Shown: positions 1-5,818 of the stretch, piece by piece | Layout: each line of letters starts with the position of its first letter | Position numbering within the stretch: position 1 is the first letter of the stretch | From: Helicobacteraceae bacterium | Lineage (GTDB): Bacteria > Campylobacterota > Campylobacteria > Campylobacterales > Sulfurimonadaceae | Direction of reading: 5' to 3' | Length of the DNA stretch: 5,818 bases | Assembly (NCBI GenBank): GCA_027057185.1 | Contig: JALUJE010000294.1 | Coordinates: 506 to 6,323, forward strand | Notes under the pieces: generated by a model | What the model was told of the DNA's origin: nothing | Database searches by the model: none | Seen by the model: the letters and a program-made list of their open reading frames with translations, nothing else | Made by a program: the position numbers and the translations under genes

Positions 1-9
1 CGTCAGTAC

Positions 10-849
10 TTAGCGCAGTTGATCTTTTAAAATCTCAAGACGCTCAATACGGTTTGCTGTGCTCGGATGGGTTGAGAAGAGCGATTTAAATGAGATGTTG
101 TGCCCGCTAAATGGATTGATAATAAACATATGTGCCGTTTGCGGTGTTGCATTGTGCAGATCGCCGCTGCGCGCATACATATCGAGTTTGCTGAGCGCAC
201 TCTGAAGCCATTCGGGATGTCCGGTAAGACGTGCTGCTCCTTCATCTGCCATATATTCCCGATTACGACTGACTGCCATCTGAACAATGGAGGCGGCAAG
301 TGGCATGACCAGCATTAGCACCAGTGAGACGATGATATTATTACGATTGTCACCACCTCGAAAAAACATGCCAAATTGTGCGAGCAGGGCAATGGCGCCG
401 GCAATGGTAGCGGCAATGGTACCGATGAGAATGTCGTAATGCTTGACATGGCTCATTTCGTGTGCCAGTACCCCTTCAATTTCGTGTTCGTTTAACAGTT
501 TGAGTAATCCTTCTGTGACGGCAACGGCGGCGTGAGAAGGGTTTCTTCCCGTAGCAAAGGCATTGGGCGTATCATCGGGAATAATGTAGACCTTAGGCAT
601 GGGCGTACCCGCACGCGCTGCCAGACGTTCAACAATTTCAAAAAGTCCGTGTGCCTGATTGCGTGTTACTTCACGGGCATTGTAACGTTTTAGCACCAGT
701 TTGTCGGAGTTAAAATAGCTAAAAAAGTTCATACCCAATGCGGCAATAAAGGCGATGATCATACCGGTCTGTCCCCCTAGAAGATTGCCGACAAAGACCA
801 TCATGAGCGTTAAGAATGTCAATAAAAACACGGTTTTAAAAATCTCCAT
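10..849 (-). CDS. htpX: HtpX-type membrane zinc metalloprotease (M48 family)
   Basis: Complete 279-aa protein, close to the usual HtpX length of about 280-295 aa. HtpX is an inner-membrane protease that degrades misfolded or damaged membrane proteins, alongside FtsH. The catalytic zinc motif HEMSH is visible at residues 130-134 (H130, E131, H134), and the third zinc ligand is probably E198 in the SRNREYMADE segment typical of HtpX. There are two N-terminal hydrophobic segments (about 5-22 and 28-46) and two more between the zinc motifs (about 142-163 and 172-193), the classic HtpX topology with the active site facing the cytoplasm. The conserved HPS near the C terminus (261-263) is present. 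The ATG start has an AAGGAG ribosome binding site 5 nt upstream. The gene diverges from the mqo gene across a 141-bp promoter region. Only 9 bases of downstream sequence are in the window, so its operon partner cannot be seen. Nothing looks broken. Confidence 0.96.
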   Translation of the reverse strand: MEIFKTVFLLTFLTLMMVFVGNLLGGQTGMIIAFIAALGMNFFSYFNSDKLVLKRYNAREVTRNQAHGLFEIVERLAARAGTPMPKVYIIPDDTPNAFATGRNPSHAAVAVTEGLLKLLNEHEIEGVLAHEMSHVKHYDILIGTIAATIAGAIALLAQFGMFFRGGDNRNNIIVSLVLMLVMPLAASIVQMAVSRNREYMADEGAARLTGHPEWLQSALSKLDMYARSGDLHNATPQTAHMFIINPFSGHNISFKSLFSTHPSTANRIERLEILKDQLR

Positions 850-854
850 GATAG

Positions 855-860
855 CTCCTT
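855..860 (-). promoter_or_regulatory. Ribosome binding site of htpX
   Basis: AAGGAG on the minus strand, 5 nt before the htpX ATG (847-849). It is a near-perfect Shine-Dalgarno sequence and supports this start codon over internal alternatives. Confidence 0.85.
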
Positions 861-869
861 TTTAAGAAA

Positions 870-878
870 AATATACCA
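870..878 (-). promoter_or_regulatory. Candidate extended -10 promoter for htpX
   Basis: Minus-strand TGGTATATT fits an extended -10 element (TG-n-TATATT). Transcription would begin near position 863 and leave a very short leader before the AAGGAG site. No good -35 lies 16-18 bp upstream. Campylobacterota housekeeping promoters often lack a -35, so this is not disqualifying, but the AT-rich region makes chance matches easy. Confidence 0.4.
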
Positions 879-916
879 TTTTTTTATTGATAAATAGGTA
901 ATGGCGTTGACAAATT

Positions 917-935
917 TACATGTATTTCATGAAAT
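917..935. promoter_or_regulatory. Two abutting palindromes in the divergent promoter region; candidate operator
   Basis: TACATGTA (917-924) is a perfect 8-bp palindrome, and ATTTCATGAAAT (924-935) is a perfect 12-bp palindrome sharing its first base. They lie between the htpX and mqo start codons. The second covers the place where the -35 region of the mqo promoter would sit (about 929-934). A dimeric regulator binding here could affect one or both divergent genes. I do not recognise the motif as a known Campylobacterota regulator site, and short palindromes are not rare in AT-rich DNA. Confidence 0.4.
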
Positions 936-951
936 CTAATATTTTATGTTG

Positions 952-957
952 TATAAT
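952..957 (+). promoter_or_regulatory. -10 box of the mqo-glycosyltransferase promoter
   Basis: A perfect TATAAT preceded by a T-rich stretch with TG just before it, as in Campylobacter and Helicobacter sigma-70 promoters, where the -10 dominates and the -35 is poorly conserved. The expected start of transcription is near 964, giving a leader of about 27 nt. The leader holds a weak AAGG at 975-978, 12 nt before the mqo ATG, so mqo translation initiation may be modest. Confidence 0.6.
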
Positions 958-990
958 AAGTGATTTTAATAAAAAAGGCAATAATAGTAC

Positions 991-2340
991 ATGACACAGA
1001 ATCATTACAATGTCATTGTCATTGGCGGCGGTATTTCGGGTGCGGCACTCTATTACGAGTTGGGTCGCTATACGGATGTCAAGAAAATAGCACTACTAGA
1101 AAAGTACGGCTCACTTGCCACGCTAAACTCTAGTGGTTCGGCAAACTCACAAACCATGCATTGTGGTGATATAGAGACTAACTACACGTTGGAAAAAGCG
1201 CAACATGTGACACGTACGGCAAAAATGGTCGAAAAATACTGTTTACAGTATGGATATGAAAACTCCATTATGTTTTCGCATCAAAAAATGGCCATTGGTG
1301 TGGGATTTGAGGAGGTGCGCTTTATTCGCAAGCGTTTTCAGGAATTTCAGCCGATTTATCCATATTTAGAACTGTATGAGAAAGATACCATTGCTGAAAT
1401 CGAGCCCAATCTCATTTACGATGAACAAGGAAGAGAACGACCCGAAGAGATTGTGGCTATGGGTGCACAAGGACAGTGGACGACAGTGAACTTCAAGGCA
1501 CTTTCAGAAAGTTTTATTGATAATACGCTCAAAATTGAAGATAAAATTACCGATATTTTTTTCCACTCCGAGGTAAAGTACATTCAAAAACTCGGAAGCA
1601 TGTTTCATCTTGAAACGGTTCAGGGACATCATTTTACCGCAGATTTCGTAGTGGTCAATGCCGGGGCGCATAGCCTGTATCTGGCGCATCAAATGGGGTA
1701 TGGTCTGGATTATGCTACCTTGCCGGTAGCCGGCAGCTTTTACGTCTCAACCAAAAAAATTCTTAACGGTAAAGTCTATATGGTGCAAAATCCAAAACTT
1801 CCTTTTGCCGCACTGCATGGCGACCCGGATATTTTACTTAACGGCTATACCCGTTTTGGTCCTACGGCACTGGTATTGCCAAAATTGGAGCGTTTTAAAA
1901 GCGGTACCTATGGAGATTTTTTCAAGACCTTGCGATTTGACTGGCATATTGTGAAAATTTTTTACGATCTTCTTAAAGACCGAGACATCCGTAACTATAT
2001 CTTTCGAAACTTTCTTTTTGAATTGCCCTATATCAGCAAAAAGCTTTTTTTGCAAGATGCCAGAAAAATTGTGCCCTCACTTCAGGAAATAGATATTACG
2101 TATGCCAAAGGATTTGGCGGCATACGACCTCAGGTTTTGGACAAAAAAAATGAGCGCCTGATGCTTGGAGAAGCATCCATTAACACTGAAGAGGGGATTA
2201 TCTTTAATATGACTCCTTCTCCAGGAGCAACTAGCTGTTTGGGTAACGCGCTGCGCGATGTAGAGTATATCTGCAACTATTTGGATTTGACATTCGATGC
2301 GGCGGCATTACGACGTGAGTTAACGGACGATGAGGAGTAG
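991..2340 (+). CDS. mqo: Malate:quinone oxidoreductase, compact Helicobacter type (FAD-dependent)
   Basis: Complete 449-aa flavoprotein. Mqo oxidises malate to oxaloacetate at the inner face of the cytoplasmic membrane and passes the electrons to quinone, in place of or beside NAD-dependent malate dehydrogenase. The N terminus holds an FAD-binding Rossmann motif GGGISG (12-17), with the acidic E37 ending strand 2. A later strand, VVNAG (221-225), matches the second FAD contact of DAO-fold oxidoreductases. From memory, several blocks match the ~450-aa H. pylori Mqo (HP0086) very closely: ANSQTMH near 51-57, VQNPKLPFAALHGDPD (265-280), FGPTALVLPKLER (289-301) and NMTPSPGATSCLGNA (406-420). It is shorter than E. 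coli Mqo (about 548 aa) because of subfamily, not truncation. An in-frame TAG at 985-987 makes the ATG at 991 the earliest possible start. There is no membrane segment; association is presumably peripheral. Malate as substrate is inferred from family; another 2-hydroxyacid is possible. Confidence 0.88.
   Translation: MTQNHYNVIVIGGGISGAALYYELGRYTDVKKIALLEKYGSLATLNSSGSANSQTMHCGDIETNYTLEKAQHVTRTAKMVEKYCLQYGYENSIMFSHQKMAIGVGFEEVRFIRKRFQEFQPIYPYLELYEKDTIAEIEPNLIYDEQGRERPEEIVAMGAQGQWTTVNFKALSESFIDNTLKIEDKITDIFFHSEVKYIQKLGSMFHLETVQGHHFTADFVVVNAGAHSLYLAHQMGYGLDYATLPVAGSFYVSTKKILNGKVYMVQNPKLPFAALHGDPDILLNGYTRFGPTALVLPKLERFKSGTYGDFFKTLRFDWHIVKIFYDLLKDRDIRNYIFRNFLFELPYISKKLFLQDARKIVPSLQEIDITYAKGFGGIRPQVLDKKNERLMLGEASINTEEGIIFNMTPSPGATSCLGNALRDVEYICNYLDLTFDAAALRRELTDDEE
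2332..2337 (+). promoter_or_regulatory. Ribosome binding site of the glycosyltransferase, inside mqo
   Basis: GAGGAG lies within the last codons of mqo, 6 nt before the ATG at 2344 and 9 nt before a second ATG at 2347. Both starts are reachable; 2347 has the more typical spacing and would give an MKLLYITDQ start. Its position inside mqo implies translational coupling. Confidence 0.7.
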
Positions 2341-2343
2341 GCA

Positions 2344-3450
2344 ATGATGAAATTACTATATATTACCGATCAAGAAGAGTACAGTGAACATGGGACAATC
2401 GGATCATTTTTTCATGGGTATCTGAAAACGTATTTGTATGTCAATGTCGTTTATTTTACTAAATACAAGCACAGTTTTCAGGTAAAAGATGATGACTTTA
2501 TTGTTCCCATCCAATATGACAACGACATCATAGCTTATCTTCAAGAACAGTCCATAGATATGGACTCCTATGAGTTTGTATTTGTGAGAAATGTTCAAAA
2601 CATTTTAAAAACGGTTTTGAAATATCGTGATTTTTACGGCTATAAAGTTGGATTTCGTGCCTCATTTGCCAAATCGACACAGGCTTATGAAATGGCAAAA
2701 CGCGATAAATCGGGCATTATCAGGCAGTTTCGGGTGGCCTTTGGCAACTGGACGAAAAATCGTTTGATTAACGAAGTCGATATTTTTATGCCGACATCGC
2801 TGCAGATGCAGCACCTGTTTTACCCCAATCTTACATGTAAAATTTATCCGCTTAGCAGTGCTTTGGATTCGAAACAGCTACAAGAACGCCCCATTCGGCG
2901 TGATGGTATATGCCGTTTGATTTATGTCGGTTCCCTCGATGCTCTGCGTGAATTCAATGTAATACTCAATGCCTTGGAAACTATTGCCGCACTGCCGTGG
3001 CATCTTACGCTTTTGGTGCGTACACCCGAAGGTGTCGAACAGATGCTCGAACACTATCATGCTATCAATAACAAGATCGAGGTCATCTATACGGATGAAC
3101 TGGAGACTATGAAGGCTAAAGTGGCTCAGTGCGATGCAGGTCTAGCACTGCTTCCCTCATGCGATCTTTACAACAATGCGTTAGCCTCCAAGGTAGTTGA
3201 CTACTATAGTTGTGCCGTACCGGCACTGCTGAGTGATACTCAAAGTAATCGTGCCGTTTTTGATGAAGAAGAAGCTTTTTTCAGCTCTTTTGATCACGAC
3301 GGCATAGTCACGCTGCTTCATAAAGTCATTGAGACCGATGAAGAACATCTGATCGCTATGGGTAAAGCGGGTCAGAAAAAACTACTGGATCAGGGATATG
3401 ACTATGAGGTGATGGCAGAAGCACTTTTTAAGGTATTGGCACGGCTCTAG
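2344..3450 (+). CDS. Glycosyltransferase, GT-B fold (GT4-like), acceptor unknown
   Basis: Complete 368-aa protein (367 if the second ATG is used). It lacks a signal peptide and obvious membrane helices, so it is probably cytosolic or peripheral, acting on nucleotide-sugar donors for surface glycan, LPS or glycolipid synthesis. The call rests on architecture: a short N-terminal strand, KLLYITDQ (3-10), as in GT-B enzymes; the start of the C-terminal Rossmann-like donor domain at RLIYVGSLDALREF (191-204); and the late segment ASKVVDYYSCAVPALLSD (281-298), which resembles the donor-binding 'xxKxxEYxxxGxPv' stretch of GT4 enzymes. In that stretch the usual glutamate is aspartate (D286) and the usual glycine before the proline is shifted or lost (CAVP, 290-293). 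The first ~150 residues are poorly conserved to my eye, as expected for the acceptor domain. It starts 3 bases after the mqo stop and is surely co-transcribed with it. Sugar and acceptor cannot be told from sequence alone. Confidence 0.75.
   Translation: MMKLLYITDQEEYSEHGTIGSFFHGYLKTYLYVNVVYFTKYKHSFQVKDDDFIVPIQYDNDIIAYLQEQSIDMDSYEFVFVRNVQNILKTVLKYRDFYGYKVGFRASFAKSTQAYEMAKRDKSGIIRQFRVAFGNWTKNRLINEVDIFMPTSLQMQHLFYPNLTCKIYPLSSALDSKQLQERPIRRDGICRLIYVGSLDALREFNVILNALETIAALPWHLTLLVRTPEGVEQMLEHYHAINNKIEVIYTDELETMKAKVAQCDAGLALLPSCDLYNNALASKVVDYYSCAVPALLSDTQSNRAVFDEEEAFFSSFDHDGIVTLLHKVIETDEEHLIAMGKAGQKKLLDQGYDYEVMAEALFKVLARL
3447..3450. other. Convergent stop-codon overlap (CTAG)
   Basis: The palindrome CTAG carries both stop codons: TAG at 3448-3450 for the plus-strand glycosyltransferase and TAG (minus) at 3447-3449 for the MsbA-like exporter. 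The two genes thus overlap tail to tail by 4 bp. I see no GC-rich hairpin with a T tract on either strand around the junction, so each transcript probably runs into the opposite gene unless Rho or another mechanism stops it. Confidence 0.9.
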
Positions 3451-5153
3451 TGCATAGCTCCGGCAAGACGGCGATACTCTGAAGAATGCTCCAAGAGTTC
3501 CTGATGTGTACCGCGAGCAATGATCTTGCCGCGCTGAAAGTATAAGATTTCATCAGCATGCTCAATGGTACTAAGACGGTGGGCAATCATAATGGTGATT
3601 TTGTCTTTTGTATAAGACGACAGGGCTTTTTGAATACGTTTTTCACTGTCATTATCCAGTGCACTGGTCGCTTCATCTAAAATGAGTACGGAGGCATTTT
3701 TATAGATGGCACGTGCAATGGCAATACGCTGGCGCTGACCGCCGGAGAGATTGCTACCAAATTCTTCCATCTGGGTATGAATACCCTCGCCGAGTTCGTT
3801 GACAAAAGGTAAAGCATCGGCATGTTCGAGAGCCTTAATAACCCGTTCTTCATCAATTGTATGACCGTAAGCAACATTGGCTGCTAGCGTATCTTGAAGA
3901 ATATAAACGCGTTGTGAGACCATGGCAATATGCTCGCGCAGTGAGTGTTGGGTATAGGTGGTAATATTGGCACCGTTAATGCTTACGACTCCGGACTCGG
4001 GATCATAAAACCGAACAATCAGATTGATAAAAGAGCTTTTTCCACCGCCACTATCCCCGACGAGAGCGACAGTTTTTCCTTCGGTAATAGTGACATTCAC
4101 CCGATCGAGAACCGTAGTACCTTCATAGTGTAGACAGACATCTTTAAAGACAATAGTATGAATATCGTCCTGAAGCTCCCGTGTGCCGTCGATAATGCCG
4201 TTTGGCATATCCAAAATAGTGAAAACCCGCTCACTTGCGGCGATGGCATCTTGAATTTTGGCATAGATGGAGCTAATGCGCCGAATGGGTTGAAAGACCA
4301 GTCCTACCGCTGTTAAAAATGCGGTAAATTCACCGACGCTCATGTGACCGGCATAAACCTCTTTGCCTCCCATGTAGATAACGGCGGCCAGACCGGTAGC
4401 TGCTATAATCTCTAAAATGGGTGAGACCAGTTCAGCAGTATAGACCGATTTCATGTTAATGTTGAAAAAGCGCCAGTTCTCATCACTGAAACGTTTGAGT
4501 TCATAGGTTTCTGTAGCATTGGCTTTGATGATTTCAGAGTTGTTAAACACTTCACTCAGTCGGGTAACGACATCGGCATTTTTCTCTTGCGAACGGTGCG
4601 AGAGTTTTTTTAGCCGTTTGGCAATGGTGATGAGCGGGTAAATAACCAAAGGGATCACAATGAGTGAATAGAAGGCAAGCATGGGATTTAGATAGATAAT
4701 ATAGCCTACCAGTGCTATGACGGTAAGGGTTTCACGAAAAAGTTCGGGCAGCATATTGGAGACAAAATACTGAATACGGTTAATGTCATTGGTAATGCGT
4801 GAAATCAGATCGCCGCTGCGATTTTTGTAGAGAAATTCCATATCTAAATAGAGCATTTTCTCAAGAAGACGCTCACGCAGAAGGGAAATGACATGTAGTC
4901 CGATATAACTCATATAGACACTTTGAATATAGCGGCCTACCGATTTTACAATGTATATGCCAATGAGTCCGAGTGGAATGTACAGTAGCATAGACGCATC
5001 ACGCTCAATAAACATAGTATCCATCAATGGCTGCATAATGTGCGCGGTGGCCGCCGTGGCACTGACGGTAAGAATAATACCAATAAATACCAGAACGTAG
5101 TAAAACTTATAGTTTTTCAGATAAGGCCAGTAGCGGCGCAGTGTCGCTCTCAA
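3447..5153 (-). CDS. msbA: MsbA-type ABC exporter (fused permease and ATPase), lipid A or lipid-linked glycan flippase
   Basis: Complete 568-aa half-transporter that would work as a homodimer in the inner membrane. Residues 1-310 form the exporter membrane domain, with hydrophobic segments near 17-37, 57-77, 134-152, 155-175, 245-263 and 276-290. The ATPase domain (about 333-568) has every motif: A-loop Y343, Walker A GDSGGGKSS (366-374, K372), Q-loop Q414, signature LSGGQ (469-473), Walker B VLILDE (489-494, catalytic E494), D-loop SALD and H-loop H525, so it should be active. Length and the KNRSGDLISRITNDI segment (110-124) fit MsbA, which flips lipid A-core. A PglK-like glycolipid flippase is the main alternative. 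The start is TTG at 5151-5153, overlapping the cysS stop (TTGA); GGGAG at 5162-5166 lies 8 nt before it. The next in-frame ATG is residue 40 and would delete the first membrane helix, so TTG is preferred. cysS followed by msbA also occurs in Campylobacter jejuni, as I recall. Confidence 0.9.
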   Translation of the reverse strand: MRATLRRYWPYLKNYKFYYVLVFIGIILTVSATAATAHIMQPLMDTMFIERDASMLLYIPLGLIGIYIVKSVGRYIQSVYMSYIGLHVISLLRERLLEKMLYLDMEFLYKNRSGDLISRITNDINRIQYFVSNMLPELFRETLTVIALVGYIIYLNPMLAFYSLIVIPLVIYPLITIAKRLKKLSHRSQEKNADVVTRLSEVFNNSEIIKANATETYELKRFSDENWRFFNINMKSVYTAELVSPILEIIAATGLAAVIYMGGKEVYAGHMSVGEFTAFLTAVGLVFQPIRRISSIYAKIQDAIAASERVFTILDMPNGIIDGTRELQDDIHTIVFKDVCLHYEGTTVLDRVNVTITEGKTVALVGDSGGGKSSFINLIVRFYDPESGVVSINGANITTYTQHSLREHIAMVSQRVYILQDTLAANVAYGHTIDEERVIKALEHADALPFVNELGEGIHTQMEEFGSNLSGGQRQRIAIARAIYKNASVLILDEATSALDNDSEKRIQKALSSYTKDKITIMIAHRLSTIEHADEILYFQRGKIIARGTHQELLEHSSEYRRLAGAMH

Positions 5154-5166
5154 TCACTCGTCTCCC
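5150..5166 (-). promoter_or_regulatory. cysS stop / msbA TTG start overlap with Shine-Dalgarno site
   Basis: On the minus strand, GGGAG (5162-5166) is followed after 8 nt by TTGA (5153-5150), in which TTG starts the exporter and TGA ends cysS. This is the common ATGA-type coupling junction with a TTG start instead. It suggests that ribosomes finishing cysS re-initiate on the exporter, at lower efficiency than from ATG. Confidence 0.75.
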
Positions 5167-5818
5167 AAAAGGTTCCCTCGGGAGTATCCATAATGCTTAC
5201 TCCCAACTCCAGAATAGTTTTGCGAAGGGTATCGGCAGTGGCAAAATCTTTTTCTTTTTTTGCTTGGGTCCGTTGTGCAATCAGGGTCTCTATGGTGGTT
5301 TTTTTGTCGGTATCAATACCGTATTGGAAATACGAAAACGGATTTTTGGTGCCAAAACCCAAAAGTGTTTCAACAGTACTCAGATTTGCCAGTGCCTCTT
5401 TTTTCGCAACTTTGTCTTTGGGATTGGCATCGAGTGTTTCATTGCTCAATGCGACCATAGCATCAATCAGTGCCAGAGCTTTGGAAACATTAAGATCGTC
5501 ATTGAGTGCGCAGAGAAGTTCTTGTCGAAAGGGTGTGTCCGTCTCGGTTGCCTTCAGTCCAAAGAGGCGTTTTTTCAGACGGTAGAGTTTATCAAGCCGT
5601 TTTTTCGATGCAAGGAGATCGGTCTCGCTAAAATTAAAATTGGCGCGGTAGTGCGTTGAGAGCAGGTAGAAGCGCAGGACTTCACCATCATATACTTTGA
5701 GGGCATCTTTAATGAAAAAACTGTTGCCCAGACTCTTGCTCATTTTTTCGCCTTCAATAGTCACAAACCCGTTGTGCATCCAGTAGGCGGCAAGCTCATG
5801 ATTGGTGGCACAGCGCGT
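5150..5818 (-). CDS. cysS: Cysteinyl-tRNA synthetase, C-terminal part (runs off the window edge)
   Basis: The open frame covers 222 residues from the window edge to TGA at 5150-5152. The gene enters from the right, so the N-terminal part (about 240 residues of a ~460-aa enzyme) is outside. CysS attaches cysteine to tRNA-Cys in the cytosol. The fragment opens with TRCATNHELAAYWMHNGF, the stretch just before the class I KMSKS loop. KMSKS itself is encoded at 5732-5746 within EGEKMSKSLGNSFF. Next come the helical linker (DGEVLRFYLLSTHYRANFNFSE) and the tRNA-binding C-terminal helices. The end, DTPEGTFWE, is typical of CysS. The wording closely matches Helicobacter CysS as I remember it. The HIGH motif and zinc ligands lie off the window and cannot be checked. 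The first in-frame ATG inside the window (5777-5779) is internal, not the start. The gene is followed directly by the MsbA-like gene with a 4-bp overlap. Confidence 0.95.
   Translation of the reverse strand, partial: TRCATNHELAAYWMHNGFVTIEGEKMSKSLGNSFFIKDALKVYDGEVLRFYLLSTHYRANFNFSETDLLASKKRLDKLYRLKKRLFGLKATETDTPFRQELLCALNDDLNVSKALALIDAMVALSNETLDANPKDKVAKKEALANLSTVETLLGFGTKNPFSYFQYGIDTDKKTTIETLIAQRTQAKKEKDFATADTLRKTILELGVSIMDTPEGTFWETSD

Noticed and set aside
27..318. Open frames of 72 and 90 aa overlapping htpX on both strands
   Set aside because: The HtpX frame is continuous with full catalytic motifs, and the overlapping frames show no family features.
366..374. Walker A of the exporter reads GDSGGGKSS instead of the commoner GxSGSGKST, perhaps indicating a damaged ATPase
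   Set aside because: The essential glycines, lysine and serine all fit the GxxGxGK[ST] consensus, and every other ATPase motif is intact.
902..921. Possible sigma-54 promoter beginning TGGCGT
   Set aside because: The -12 element needed at the fixed spacing (TTGC) is absent, and a good sigma-70 -10 lies nearby.
2838..3060. Minus-strand open frame inside the glycosyltransferase gene as a possible small protein
   Set aside because: It is a shadow of the coding frame, with no ribosome binding site or recognisable sequence.
3430..3500. Possible bidirectional terminator at the convergent junction
   Set aside because: Only a 4-bp GCAC/GTGC pairing and short CTC/GAG pairings are visible; there is no stable stem followed by a T tract on either strand.
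5040..5659. Two long plus-strand open frames (181 and 172 aa) opposite cysS and the exporter start
   Set aside because: They lie antisense to well-supported cysS and exporter sequence, have compositions typical of shadow frames (serine/arginine- or cysteine/phenylalanine-rich), show no recognisable domain and have no convincing ribosome binding site.

Overview
The window looks like ordinary chromosomal DNA from a member of the Campylobacterota, probably an environmental, Sulfurimonas/Sulfurovum-like relative of Helicobacter and Campylobacter. This rests on protein resemblance: the malate:quinone oxidoreductase is the compact (~450 aa) Helicobacter type, and the CysS C-terminal half reads like Helicobacter CysS around and after its KMSKS motif. 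Base composition is moderate by eye and even across the genes. I see no insertion sequence, phage gene, tRNA, rRNA or CRISPR array.

Layout, left to right: (1) htpX, a membrane zinc metalloprotease, complete on the minus strand (10-849). (2) A 141-bp divergent promoter region (850-990) with a good -10 box for the plus-strand genes, a weaker one for htpX, and two abutting palindromes between them that could be an operator. (3) A tightly coupled plus-strand pair: an Mqo-type FAD-dependent malate:quinone oxidoreductase (991-2340) and a cytosolic GT4-like glycosyltransferase (2344-3450). (4) A convergent junction where the two stop codons share the palindrome CTAG. (5) A minus-strand pair: cysS (3' part only, running off the right edge) followed by an MsbA-type lipid A/lipid-linked exporter (3447-5153), which starts with TTG inside the cysS stop.

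Functionally the genes are housekeeping: membrane protein quality control (HtpX), feeding malate electrons into the quinone pool (Mqo), envelope glycan or glycolipid synthesis (glycosyltransferase), lipid A or glycolipid flipping (MsbA-like) and charging of tRNA-Cys (CysS). The glycosyltransferase and MsbA-like gene both point to the envelope, but they lie on opposite strands and nothing shows that they act together. I found no convincing new biological system. The most interesting items are small: the palindromic operator candidate, the same-frame one-codon junction between mqo and the glycosyltransferase, the terminator-less convergent stop overlap, and the odd pairing of a respiratory dehydrogenase with a glycosyltransferase.
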